The notes under the pieces were generated by a model. It did not search any database, was not told where the DNA came from, and saw nothing but the letters and a program-made list of their open reading frames with translations. The position numbers and the translations under genes are program-made. Positions 1 to 9,109 of a stretch of DNA of 64,000 nt are shown here, one piece after another (position 1 is the stretch's first letter; every line of letters starts with the position of its first letter). Origin of the DNA: UBA1268 sp002694955 (GTDB taxonomy: Bacteria > Planctomycetota > Planctomycetia > Pirellulales > UBA1268); the NCBI GenBank assembly GCA_028066355.1, contig JALCBP010000006.1:1-64000 (forward strand), given 5' to 3'.

Positions 1-2
1 CC

Positions 3-80
3 TTTTCAATCTTTGGCTGGAATGGAAAAGACAAACTTAGCTCAGACAAAGCCTCTGTGATTTCATTCGAGGCTGACTGA
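3..80 (+). CDS. Possible 3' end of a gene cut by the window start
   Basis: Frame 3 is open from the first base to a TGA at 78-80 and gives 25 residues ending in FSIFGWNGKDKL...SFEAD, which looks protein-like. The other two forward frames stop earlier, at about 40 and 60. With so little sequence neither the family nor the reality of the gene can be decided. It would be convergent with the sulfatase at 124-1554. Confidence 0.25.
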   Translation, partial: FSIFGWNGKDKLSSDKASVISFEAD

Positions 81-123
81 TTCCTTGCGACTGAAGAACC
101 TCCTGCCATAAGGAGTAATTTTC

Positions 124-1554
124 TTACTCGCTTTCAAGTACGGGCCAATCTGCATAGATTGGTCTGTCCACCGTGGTGCGGCTTCCAGGTTCAGTCGGGG
201 CAGGGGGTGCTCGGTTAAGCGCCCCGGTTAACATTTGTTTTGCTTTAGCAGCACCAACACCTAAATTGCCTGAATGAAGATCATTCGATTCTTCAAGATC
301 TTCCGGCACATCAAAAAAACTGCCATCTCGATACAACTTGTACTGTTGCGTTCGGGCAAATTGCCCAGGCTGTGCGCCCCAGTATGGCTGGTAATGTAAA
401 AACACAAAGCCTCGCGGGTGTCCGGGCTGGCCCAACAACTGCGGTAGAAAACTGCGTCCATCAATAGGATCGTCTTTGCCAAGTGAAACACCTGCTGCAT
501 CAGCAAAGGTGGGGTACATGTCCGTGAAGTCCACGAGATCATCTATGACCGCTGCCTGTGGAGACCTGCCCGGCCAGGATGCCACCAGTGGCACATGTGT
601 CCCCATGTCCTTCATGCCGCCTTTTCCACCCTTGATGTCCTGACCATGCCAGCGTGATGTAATGCCTCGATTGGTACCATTATCGGCAGTGAAAACGATG
701 ATCGTATTTTCTTCTTGACCAATTGATTCAACCTTTTTCACCAAACGCCCAATAATCTTGTCCATGTATTCAACCATGGCGACAAAGTTTTCTTTTTGTT
801 GCGTTTTATTTTTAGGGGCTTTATTAGCCGCCTGTGTTCTTGGATCATCTCCAATGGTGTCTGGTGTTTTTACAAAAGGATTGTGCACAAGCACCATCGG
901 ATAATAGACAAAAAATGGCTTTGATCTATTTCGCTCCATGAAGTCACAGAGAAAATCACACAACAGATCTGGTCCGTACTTGCCAGCATTGTCTTCAACA
1001 GTCTCCATCACACCATTACGTTCAAGTGGCGGGCTCCAGAACCGTTCACCTCCACCATCTTTCAGTTGCTTCCCTGTGGTGACCTGCCAGAGATATGACT
1101 CGTGAAAACCAGCCTTCTGTGGTCGCTTTCTGTCTTCCCAACCAGGGAGTTTGTTATATAAGCCATTGAGCTGCCACTTACCTGCAATCGCTGTTTGATA
1201 CCCAGCAGACTGCATGAGATGCCCAATTGTTTTTTCATTCGGGCTGAGATACCCGAAGTGGGTGTAATTACGAAAAGAATACTGCCCAGTCATAATCTGC
1301 ACACGACTCGGTGTGCAGATGGGTGTTGAGTAGCAATGAGCAAAACGAATCCCACGTGCTGCCAAGGAATCTATATGTGGCGTCTTATAGTCTTCAGCCC
1401 CGTAACAGCTGAATGCCTCCCAGCTCACATCATCCGCCATGATAAGCACAACATTTGGCTTATGTGCTGCCGCTGCTTTTTCCACGGCGTCTGCTCTCAA
1501 ACTCAGAATCACTGTGCCACAGATAACAAAACAAGCCAGAAGCAGACGAAACAT
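124..1554 (-). CDS. Secreted sulfatase (arylsulfatase A family)
   Basis: Formylglycine-dependent sulfatase that hydrolyses a sulfate ester, probably on a sulfated polysaccharide, outside the cytoplasmic membrane. The first 23 residues form a signal peptide ending ADA. The metal-binding start PNVVLIMADD follows at about 33-42, and the active-site motif CTPSR is at 80-84, where Cys80 would become formylglycine. Further down come FTADNGTN, the usual second metal-site Asp-Asn, and GKGGMKDMGTHVPL with the catalytic Lys/His region. Length (476 aa) is normal for the family. An AAGG-type ribosome site lies about 10 bases before the ATG. Family membership is certain; the substrate cannot be told from sequence. 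No anaerobic sulfatase-maturating enzyme or FGE gene is present in the window. Confidence 0.95.
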   Translation of the reverse strand: MFRLLLACFVICGTVILSLRADAVEKAAAAHKPNVVLIMADDVSWEAFSCYGAEDYKTPHIDSLAARGIRFAHCYSTPICTPSRVQIMTGQYSFRNYTHFGYLSPNEKTIGHLMQSAGYQTAIAGKWQLNGLYNKLPGWEDRKRPQKAGFHESYLWQVTTGKQLKDGGGERFWSPPLERNGVMETVEDNAGKYGPDLLCDFLCDFMERNRSKPFFVYYPMVLVHNPFVKTPDTIGDDPRTQAANKAPKNKTQQKENFVAMVEYMDKIIGRLVKKVESIGQEENTIIVFTADNGTNRGITSRWHGQDIKGGKGGMKDMGTHVPLVASWPGRSPQAAVIDDLVDFTDMYPTFADAAGVSLGKDDPIDGRSFLPQLLGQPGHPRGFVFLHYQPYWGAQPGQFARTQQYKLYRDGSFFDVPEDLEESNDLHSGNLGVGAAKAKQMLTGALNRAPPAPTEPGSRTTVDRPIYADWPVLESE

Positions 1555-1867
1555 AGCAGCAACCTTTTTAACTCATCGAAATGAACCAATTAAAGACTCT
1601 TACTGAAAAGACACTACCAAATCACGCTTGTCAATGAGTTGCCCCGTATCGCAACATTCTTCATGGGTATTGGGTGTCTCAGAATTTTCAGAGATAGATG
1701 ATGCATGTGTTCTTCTGCTGGTGAATCTCCCGACCAAAACGCATGCAAAGAAATCCTCAGGTACTGCTGTAAACATAGCTCAAACAAAAAAGGTCTTTCG
1801 CAAGAACCGGCTTTTTCCTTTATGATGAGACCGTCCTCGAACTCAAACCTAATTTCCCAAGCCACTC
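1555..1867. other. Divergent intergenic region with one long imperfect hairpin
   Basis: Gene-free stretch between the divergent sulfatase and cytochrome genes, so it should hold promoters for both. I see a 9-bp inverted repeat with one G-T pair: TGCATGTGT at 1702-1710 and ACGCATGCA at 1739-1747, enclosing 28 bases. It would lie in the leader of the cytochrome gene. No riboswitch family I know matches it. Short reading frames here do not look coding. Confidence 0.4.
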
Positions 1868-4369
1868 ATGCTGTCGGCCATCACACTACACATTGACAGT
1901 TTGCTCCAACGTTTCCGTCAGATCATCCTGACGATTTGTATTGTGAGTTCATTCACCAGTGCCGAGGCCAATGGACCGGATCGTCTTATCGATCACTTTC
2001 CTGAGGCTGCTTCGTCTGGCTGCATGGCATGCCATCAGGAAGTGGAGCCAATTCGGGAGATTGGGTCTGAGATGCTCAACCAGATCATGGCCAAAGGAAA
2101 AGCCATGGGTGATCCGGCTGGCTGTGTCGTGTGTCACAACGGTGATCCAAATGAAACACAAGACGCTGCGATTGCCCACGGCGGTGAGAACTTCTACCCA
2201 GACCCTGGCAGCCCATGGGTCAATGAAAACACCTGCGGAACCTGCCACGAAGATCAAGTGAAAGTTCAATGGCAGAGTCTCATGATGACAGAGGCTGGAA
2301 AAATTCAGGGGACATGTTGGTCCTTTGGTGCACTCACTGGTTATGAACATAAATACGCCAACTACGCAGTCAAAAACCCAACCGACCGTTCAGCCCGCTT
2401 AGGTACTGAAGCATACAAGGAATACATGGATGCACTCGCCGAACTTGAACCCAACGTCTTTGTGAATGAACATGAACCACTTCCGGATGCTCTCGGCTTT
2501 GATGAACTTGACAAACTGAAGGACGACCCGTCGCTCGCAGCATTCACTTATATCCGTCAAGAGTGCAATCGCTGTCACCACGGTGTTAAAGGTCGCTCGT
2601 CCCGCGGTGACTTCCGTGGCATGGGATGCTCAAGTTGTCATATCCCTTACGGTAACGAAGGACTCTATGAGGGTGCTGACCTCAGCATCTCAAAGACCGA
2701 GACTGGCCATCCTCTCACGCATCAGATTCAAGGAACACGTGACGCTGATGTTACGATTCGCGATGTCACCTATCATGGCCTCGCTGTTGAAACCTGCACC
2801 ACATGCCACAACCGTGGCAAACGAATTGGTGTGTCCTTCCAAGGACTTATGGAAACACCATACGCCTCGCCACTTGATGAAAACGCGAAGGACCAGCCCG
2901 GCCTCCATACGAAACACTACATCGCCATGGAGCAGGACATTCATTACCAGAAGGGCATGAAGTGCCAGGACTGCCATACATCCATTGACGTTCACGGCGA
3001 CGGATTCCTTGCACCAACAAATCTAGCAGCCGTTCAAATTGAGTGTTCTGACTGCCACGGCACACCAGATCTTTTTCCGTGGGAACTCCCACTAGGCTTT
3101 ATGGATGAGTTTGAAGCCACCGTCGCCTCGGGTTCACCACGTGGCACGACAACCAAGCAACTCCCACATACATGGGCAGGCACGAAATATGACAGCCAGG
3201 ACGGGTTTCTACTCACTGCACGAGGCAACCCATACGAAAATGTTGTGCGAGTTGGTGATGAGGTAATTGTTCACACGGCTGAAGGAAAAGACATTCGACT
3301 CAAGCCTCTCAAGAAACTTGTTGAAGAAAAAGCAATCAGTCAGCGAGGGCTTGTCTCGATGCAGGGTGTTTCAAAACATCTGAATCGGATGGAGTGTTAC
3401 ACTTGCCACGCCAGCTGGGCGCCTCAATGTTTTGGGTGTCATGTCAAAGTCGATTTCAGTCAAAAAGATCTATGCCCAGAAATTGATTCTTCTCGCCAGG
3501 GTTTTGACTGGATTGCCGCTGGCCGAAAGCATGCCACAGAAGAACATCGTTCTGATTCTGGTGAGGGTGACTACGATCTGATGATTCCTGGCAAAATCAG
3601 TGAGTTGAGAAGTTACCTCCGCTGGGAAGAACCAATGATGGGAATCAATGGAGAGGGCAGGGTAACCCCACTTGCGCCGGGCTGCCAGCCTTCAGTCACG
3701 ATTATTGGTGCGGATGGCGAACCCATTCTTACCAACCACATTTTCAAAACGCCCGGCGGTATGGAACGGAGTGGAGACGATGGACAACTCGCAATCGACA
3801 TGAGCCCTGTTCAACCACACACCATGACCAAAAATGCTCGCACCTGTGAATCCTGTCATGCATCGGATAAAGCGCTTGGGCTTGGTATCAACGGACCCCG
3901 CAATTGGGATGAACGACACGTCGTTGATCTTGAAACAACTGATGGAACGATTCTTCCGGAATCGGCTAGAACACAGATGGGTGCCATTGAAAATCTTGAT
4001 CATGACTGGTCACAGATTGTTGACGAGGAGGGCAATCAATTAGCCACCGTCGGGCACCACTGGAAACTCTCACGAGCTTTTGAAAAAGATGAGTTGGCTC
4101 GCATGTCCAGAGACGGCACGTGCGTAGCCTGTCATAAGGAAATCCCGGAAGAGGACCTTGCTGTCAGCCTGATGCATCATGTTGGAAAATACACTGGCAA
4201 CATTCCTGTTTCAGCCGAAGAACACGGAAAACTCGTGAACAAAATTCTTCTGACTTCAGCGTGGGGGCAAACGTTATTCGCGACAGGTGTTTTGGCACTC
4301 GTTGCCGGAGGTGGATATTGGATCACGGCCCGGCGAGCCAGAAAAGTCTCCGACAAACAAACCGAGTAA
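1868..4369 (+). CDS. Dodecahaem c-type cytochrome with C-terminal membrane anchor
   Basis: Electron-transfer protein of 833 residues, facing the periplasm. I count twelve CxxCH haem-binding motifs: CMACH, CVVCH, CGTCH, CNRCH, CSSCH, CTTCH, CQDCH, CSDCH, CYTCH, CFGCH, CESCH and CVACH. There is a signal sequence over about residues 10-35 (ILTICIVSSFTSAEA) and a C-terminal membrane helix (LFATGVLALVAGGGYW) followed by the basic tail ARRARK, which suggests the bulk sits outside the membrane. Haems 1-8 are in the N-terminal half, and the gaps between 10, 11 and 12 are long, so there may be several domains. The cytochrome c assembly gene ends 17 bases away on the other strand. No reductase partner or quinol-oxidising subunit is adjacent. 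The electron donor and acceptor are unknown; it could be a multihaem oxidoreductase or a wire. Confidence 0.9.
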   Translation: MLSAITLHIDSLLQRFRQIILTICIVSSFTSAEANGPDRLIDHFPEAASSGCMACHQEVEPIREIGSEMLNQIMAKGKAMGDPAGCVVCHNGDPNETQDAAIAHGGENFYPDPGSPWVNENTCGTCHEDQVKVQWQSLMMTEAGKIQGTCWSFGALTGYEHKYANYAVKNPTDRSARLGTEAYKEYMDALAELEPNVFVNEHEPLPDALGFDELDKLKDDPSLAAFTYIRQECNRCHHGVKGRSSRGDFRGMGCSSCHIPYGNEGLYEGADLSISKTETGHPLTHQIQGTRDADVTIRDVTYHGLAVETCTTCHNRGKRIGVSFQGLMETPYASPLDENAKDQPGLHTKHYIAMEQDIHYQKGMKCQDCHTSIDVHGDGFLAPTNLAAVQIECSDCHGTPDLFPWELPLGFMDEFEATVASGSPRGTTTKQLPHTWAGTKYDSQDGFLLTARGNPYENVVRVGDEVIVHTAEGKDIRLKPLKKLVEEKAISQRGLVSMQGVSKHLNRMECYTCHASWAPQCFGCHVKVDFSQKDLCPEIDSSRQGFDWIAAGRKHATEEHRSDSGEGDYDLMIPGKISELRSYLRWEEPMMGINGEGRVTPLAPGCQPSVTIIGADGEPILTNHIFKTPGGMERSGDDGQLAIDMSPVQPHTMTKNARTCESCHASDKALGLGINGPRNWDERHVVDLETTDGTILPESARTQMGAIENLDHDWSQIVDEEGNQLATVGHHWKLSRAFEKDELARMSRDGTCVACHKEIPEEDLAVSLMHHVGKYTGNIPVSAEEHGKLVNKILLTSAWGQTLFATGVLALVAGGGYWITARRARKVSDKQTE

Positions 4370-4386
4370 ACAAATATTAGCCTACC

Positions 4387-7300
4387 CTACACCCGCACAA
4401 GTTCTTTTCGAGTGAAAATAAAACCGAGTGCAATCAGTAGAAGTTGACTGAGTACGTAGCCACCTAGCAGCATCAGTACTCCACTTGTGAAGCCATAGCT
4501 GTGTAACCCGATGCCAAGTTGATTGGTACCAAACCAGCTCCACGCGGTGATGATATTGCCACCAATTGCAAAGAGTGCAAAGCCACGTTGACCAATCCAA
4601 CGATCCCATCGGGCATGCAAGACAGCCGCATTCCATAACACGATCATAAGAGCGCCATTTTCTTTGGGATCCCATCCCCAAAAGCGGCCCCAACTGTCGT
4701 CAGCCCACAGGCCACCGAGAACTGTACCGATAAATGAAAAGAAGAGTGCAAAGCACACGACGCCATAAGTCATTCGGTAAAGACGATCCTGCACACCTGC
4801 GGCTGTCTTCGCATCCTGCTGGGCAGGTTTGATTCGACCGACCCACATGCGATGCACAAGCGCGCAGGTGCCTAGAAGGCCTGCTAACAACGTCGCTCCA
4901 TATCCAAGGGTGACAGTAACTACGTGGGTAGAAAGCCAGAATTGTGTATCGAGTACAGCTTGGAGCACATGCATCGTGTCACCGGTATCAAGTCCGTATG
5001 CCACCATGAGGGTAAGTGCACCAGACAGGGCAGCAGCAAGGTTTCCAATACCCATTCGGAATAGCACTTCAAGAGCAAGGCCTGCCACAACACAGCCCCA
5101 GCCAATAAAAATTGCTGATGAATAAAGATTCACAACCGGTGGGCGACCTGTGAGCCAGATACGAGCACCGATGGCAAAGGTATGGAGTATCAGGGTGCCC
5201 AAAAGAAGCCAGGATACAAATTGATTCAGGCCACTCCGCCAGGCTAGGAAACTGATGAACGACAACACAATCGCAAGAAGGTAAAGCCAGCGGGAAATCG
5301 ATGTTGGATTAAAACCGTTATACCAAGCCTCAAAATCTGCCTTCCCGGCTGTCTCTTTCACTTCAGGAAAGGAACGAATGGCTAATTTGTACTCATTTAA
5401 TTTCCCATTGAACTGACTCGGCTGGCCATCAACCACTGCCAGAAGTTCTAAAAATGGGAAAATCGCTGGATTCGGTTGGTAGGCCGGCTGTCCTTCACGA
5501 CCTTCAAACATCCTCGCCACCATTGCTCTTGTCACGGCAGAATAAAGTGACTGCCACTCATTCGCTGGCCCTGCAGACACCTGATCGACAGGTGCGACTT
5601 GTTGCGGCGGAATAACCGCCGGGGGATGCTCATTATCAAGAAGCCTTGACCGCTGAATCGTGAGTCGTAATTGCTCAATTGCTTCTTGACGGGCTTCTTC
5701 GTCTGCACCATCAATACGTGGTGGAACTGGTGTGTCATACGCAAACCGTATCACGTCATACACCATCAGTTTTCGATTGATTTCTGCACACTTCTTCTGA
5801 AAAAATGTTCGCTCTTCGGGTAAAAGTTCTCGCGCTTTTGCGATTTGCTTCTGCAGTGCTTCTCTACCACCCTGCAACTCATTCAACGTATAACGATGTC
5901 CAGAACGGCGTGTCAGGTCAAACAGATCAAGCACCTCCCGCGCATCAATTCGGAAGACTGGTGCATCACCAACCCAATCTGAATCTGCCATTGCAGCAAG
6001 GAGCCACTGCGTGGCCGAAATTTTGCCATTCGGGCCCTGTTCAGTCTCCGGCATCTCGACAGATGTCCGATTGCTCAAAAGCTGGAGCGTGTTGCGAGCC
6101 ACCGTGTCGAGCGGTTTGACCCGGCCTTCATGCATCACTGGAATTTCACCAGCACCGCTCCAATCTGACTCATCAGGCGATGACTTTTTCACACGGGCTG
6201 CCGGCAAAGCAATCAGGCCGACAAGAGAGAGAGCAAGAACCGGAGCCAGCCAGCCCTTCTGCAGAAGAACATTCGGCTTACGCATCTGCTTGGAGCGTCT
6301 TGTCTTACCTCTCTTGCCATCCCTGCCAAGAGCGGCTGCGGCTTCGTTGTCAGGTGATTTGTTCTCTCCTTCCCGCTCGTGACGATCGGCAAACCGAACG
6401 AAAGTGCCACCAAAGTGCGCAAGCATTCCCCAGAAAGCAAGGACACAGGCAACATACGGAATGAGCCAGCCAGCATTTTCGACTACCTGCAATCCTGTCA
6501 TCTCACTCAAGCTGCCATCAGCAAGTTGAATCTTCGAGTAATTACTTTGAAAAAATGTTTCTCCACGATAGCGAACAGGGTTGTTCATCCAAATTCGGCC
6601 TGGCTGCTCAGTTCCGGTAGCTTCATCGGTAAATGTTACAAACGACGAATAGTCTCGCGGGGTTTCACTTGCTGAATAATTTATGCGTCGAACATCATCA
6701 AGGCGGACCTCATACGGCTTGTATTCTCTTCGAAAACGCAACTGAATTCGCCATGGCCCTGAAGCTGTATCGACCGTGTCACATATATCTCCCTCTGCTT
6801 CCATAAATAGCTGGCTGCGATCATTCAGAAACTGTGGTACAAGAAAAACCCCAAGATCTTTGCCGTTCTTTCGATCAATAAGCTGCACGTAAGCGGCCGC
6901 AACATTGCTTTTTGACGATGCTCCACCTTCGGGTGGTCTGCCAATCGCCAACCAACTTTTTCCAAGTCCAGCTGTTGCGCGGTTCTCGGCAAATGGACCA
7001 ACACGAGTCACGGATGTGTTTATCAGGTACTCAAGCACTTTGATATCAAATGGAAGATCTTCAAGCGCAATGGGCTCTCCACCGGCACGAGCCTTCAGCA
7101 ACCGACCTGAAATTGCCGTTACGTCTTCTTTTGTTTCCGTTTCTTCTGCCACTTCGATGCATGCTAATTCAATTTCGTCTGTCCGGCATACCATATTCGA
7201 TGTTTGGCCCTCAACGAGATTAAGTCGTTCTTCAATCTGACGATCACCGAATGCAAACTGCCCAAACATGAGCATTCCAACTGCTATATGGATAAGTACA

Positions 7301-8070
7301 TTGCCACCGCGGGCACCGAACACCATGATCAATCCAGCAAGCAAAACAAGTGACGCGACACTTGACTGCATCAGCTGCCACATGATCCGTAATCCCGGTT
7401 CATTCATCCTCCAAGATTCGCCACCGAATAACATGCCAACGGCCGCACCGCCAGCGCTCAATGCAGCGATGGCCAGTGAAATACGAACAAGTCGCCGGCG
7501 TTTGCCAGAAAGAGCGACAGCAGCAAGACCGACTGCCGCGACAGCAGATCCAATCTGCATGAGTTGCCAGACTGTCTCATAGGCTATGGGTGGCTTTCCC
7601 TGCAGGCCATCTGTCTGATGCCCGGTGAGTATGACAAGCAGCGCTAAAAGCCCGCCAACAACAGAAACAACCCCACCCCACAGCAACCTCGAGCCCTTTG
7701 CAGCAATGTGGAAGCGGGTTGCCTTTGCCGCGATCAGATTGACCAGAAGAATCAGCCCTATAGTCGCGCCCCCGGGAAAGGGAAACCAACCCGTAAGCGT
7801 TGACTCACCGAAAACAGTTACAGGAAAGAAGTCCGAAAACGGAACCTGCGCGACCCAGCAGTTAAAGTATTCTGCCTTGACCTCCGGAAGACTTTTTTCA
7901 TCTTGAGCAAGTGTTCCAACGAACAAAAGAAAATTCGCTGCGAGGAACATGACAACGGTAATCTTCAACGACCCAAGTGCTCGCAAGAGTTCCCAAGCTG
8001 TTTCTCGAACAGAACTTTTTACGACATGAGTTGTGGACAACGATGGGATGGGCATGCTGCCTGTTGCCAT
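4387..8070 (-). CDS. ccsBA: Cytochrome c biogenesis protein, ResB-CcsA fusion (system II)
   Basis: Membrane protein of 1227 residues that should move haem across the membrane and attach it to apocytochromes c. The N-terminal part is ResB/Ccs1-like: first membrane helix at about 32-55 (ITVVMFLAANFLLFVGTLAQ), then several more helices and a long periplasmic segment with MNNPVRYRGETFFQSNY. A helix near residue 545 precedes a basic cytoplasmic loop. The C-terminal part is CcsA-like, with many helices, the haem-handling WWD motif WGRFWGWDPKENGA near residue 1130, and histidines in FWLSTHVV, LHTFAIGARIW and GLHSYGFT. A long soluble insert (about 640-900) separates the halves and makes this larger than typical 600-1000 residue fusions. 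It lies 27 bases after a lipoprotein gene, likely in one transcript, and beside a 12-haem cytochrome that needs such a system. Confidence 0.93.
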   Translation of the reverse strand: MATGSMPIPSLSTTHVVKSSVRETAWELLRALGSLKITVVMFLAANFLLFVGTLAQDEKSLPEVKAEYFNCWVAQVPFSDFFPVTVFGESTLTGWFPFPGGATIGLILLVNLIAAKATRFHIAAKGSRLLWGGVVSVVGGLLALLVILTGHQTDGLQGKPPIAYETVWQLMQIGSAVAAVGLAAVALSGKRRRLVRISLAIAALSAGGAAVGMLFGGESWRMNEPGLRIMWQLMQSSVASLVLLAGLIMVFGARGGNVLIHIAVGMLMFGQFAFGDRQIEERLNLVEGQTSNMVCRTDEIELACIEVAEETETKEDVTAISGRLLKARAGGEPIALEDLPFDIKVLEYLINTSVTRVGPFAENRATAGLGKSWLAIGRPPEGGASSKSNVAAAYVQLIDRKNGKDLGVFLVPQFLNDRSQLFMEAEGDICDTVDTASGPWRIQLRFRREYKPYEVRLDDVRRINYSASETPRDYSSFVTFTDEATGTEQPGRIWMNNPVRYRGETFFQSNYSKIQLADGSLSEMTGLQVVENAGWLIPYVACVLAFWGMLAHFGGTFVRFADRHEREGENKSPDNEAAAALGRDGKRGKTRRSKQMRKPNVLLQKGWLAPVLALSLVGLIALPAARVKKSSPDESDWSGAGEIPVMHEGRVKPLDTVARNTLQLLSNRTSVEMPETEQGPNGKISATQWLLAAMADSDWVGDAPVFRIDAREVLDLFDLTRRSGHRYTLNELQGGREALQKQIAKARELLPEERTFFQKKCAEINRKLMVYDVIRFAYDTPVPPRIDGADEEARQEAIEQLRLTIQRSRLLDNEHPPAVIPPQQVAPVDQVSAGPANEWQSLYSAVTRAMVARMFEGREGQPAYQPNPAIFPFLELLAVVDGQPSQFNGKLNEYKLAIRSFPEVKETAGKADFEAWYNGFNPTSISRWLYLLAIVLSFISFLAWRSGLNQFVSWLLLGTLILHTFAIGARIWLTGRPPVVNLYSSAIFIGWGCVVAGLALEVLFRMGIGNLAAALSGALTLMVAYGLDTGDTMHVLQAVLDTQFWLSTHVVTVTLGYGATLLAGLLGTCALVHRMWVGRIKPAQQDAKTAAGVQDRLYRMTYGVVCFALFFSFIGTVLGGLWADDSWGRFWGWDPKENGALMIVLWNAAVLHARWDRWIGQRGFALFAIGGNIITAWSWFGTNQLGIGLHSYGFTSGVLMLLGGYVLSQLLLIALGFIFTRKELVRV

Positions 8071-8097
8071 AATCAGAACCCTTTATATTCCATGAGT

Positions 8098-8787
8098 CTA
8101 GTCTTTTTGTTCACCACTGCCTTGCAGCATCCGTAAGGAAGCCATGAATGCAATGAATTTTTTTTGTTCTTTTCGAGCAATCTCAGTAGGGCCGCGAAAC
8201 TTAACAAACAAGGTATTGCTATCATCCATCGGAAGCATTCCACCGAGAATGGATTCCATATCTTTCTCGTCGTTGCTCGTCGCCTCTGTCAGCAGAACCA
8301 CGGTCGCTTTCTTCCCCTGCACATCTACGCTGCCTGCCTTTGCCATCGCTTTATCGACAAGGTTCGCAATCTCCTCACTCGAGGCTTCCTCATCGAGTTG
8401 CTTCTGCCACCTTTCAACATTACTCCGAATCGTTCCCGAAGCTGGAATAATTGAGATCTCCTGGCCCTCCTCACCACCAATAGAAAGGGTTGCTAGACGC
8501 ATCCCTGAAGGCCCTGAGACTTCTGCCCAACCCTCAGGAAGTGTGTAATCAATCTGCCTCGATTGTTGCGGTCTCGGCGTTTGACGCCCTGCTTGAGCGA
8601 TATCATCTGCTGATAGCGTCTTTTCTTTCGGCGCACTATACCTACGAACGTCCGTACTCCTAATTGCTGTATCTGAACCACAACCAAGAACACACACAAG
8701 TACAGCAACCACGCCGATGTACCCGCATGGAATCACATCAGAGGCCGCAATCGCGAGTGGGTAGTTTGGAAAACAAAAACGTGTCAC
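8098..8787 (-). CDS. Lipoprotein of unknown function upstream of ccsBA
   Basis: Protein of up to 229 residues with a membrane-spanning start and a lipobox VLGC followed by GSD at about residue 36, so it should be lipid-anchored outside the membrane. The mature part contains TLPEGWAEVSGPSGMRLATL, EISIIPASGTIRSNVERWQ and KFRGPTEIARKEQKKFIAFM, a layout seen in many secreted planctomycete proteins. I recognise no catalytic motif. The GTG at 8787 is the longest start; a GTG at 8736 would also leave a good lipoprotein signal. It is the first gene of a likely two-gene unit with ccsBA, so a role in cytochrome c assembly is possible but is only inference from position. Confidence 0.8.
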   Translation of the reverse strand: MTRFCFPNYPLAIAASDVIPCGYIGVVAVLVCVLGCGSDTAIRSTDVRRYSAPKEKTLSADDIAQAGRQTPRPQQSRQIDYTLPEGWAEVSGPSGMRLATLSIGGEEGQEISIIPASGTIRSNVERWQKQLDEEASSEEIANLVDKAMAKAGSVDVQGKKATVVLLTEATSNDEKDMESILGGMLPMDDSNTLFVKFRGPTEIARKEQKKFIAFMASLRMLQGSGEQKD

Positions 8788-9109
8788 AGGGATTCCAGTC
8801 GTTCAAGGTTAGTAACGAGGGACGGTACGGAGGATAATGTCGACCGAAGCGAAACTCTTATGCAAAGACAAACTCGCTTTCCGTTTTCGTATCTCTATAT
8901 AAGAATAGGCGAAAAACTGTAAGAACACAGACTCCTCAGGCAATCGTGTTATTATCTGCCTTTTTGAACACACAACTTCTTAAAACGCGTCAAAAGTGTC
9001 TGGCGTGGACCACCAAAGATCTGTGATCCACGTTGCCAACCGAGTGGAATACACGCAATCACAAAATCTGTAGAATCTGGGAAATACCTTCAAGCGGCTG
9101 TAATGCACT
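8788..9109. other. Divergent intergenic region with hairpin before bioA
   Basis: No gene seen. It separates the lipoprotein and bioA genes and must hold both promoters. At 9001-9038 there is a hairpin: TGGC+GTGGA at 9001-9009 pairs with TCCAC+GCCA at 9027-9038, with three unpaired bases (GTT) on the 3' side. It would sit in the bioA leader. I see no BirA-type biotin operator. Confidence 0.4.

Noticed and set aside
261..542. 93-codon minus-strand frame inside the sulfatase
   Set aside because: Overlaps the sulfatase in another frame and has no motif; a shadow frame.
1702..1747. Known riboswitch
   Set aside because: The hairpin does not match the conserved cores of cobalamin, SAM, TPP, c-di-GMP or FMN riboswitches as I know them.
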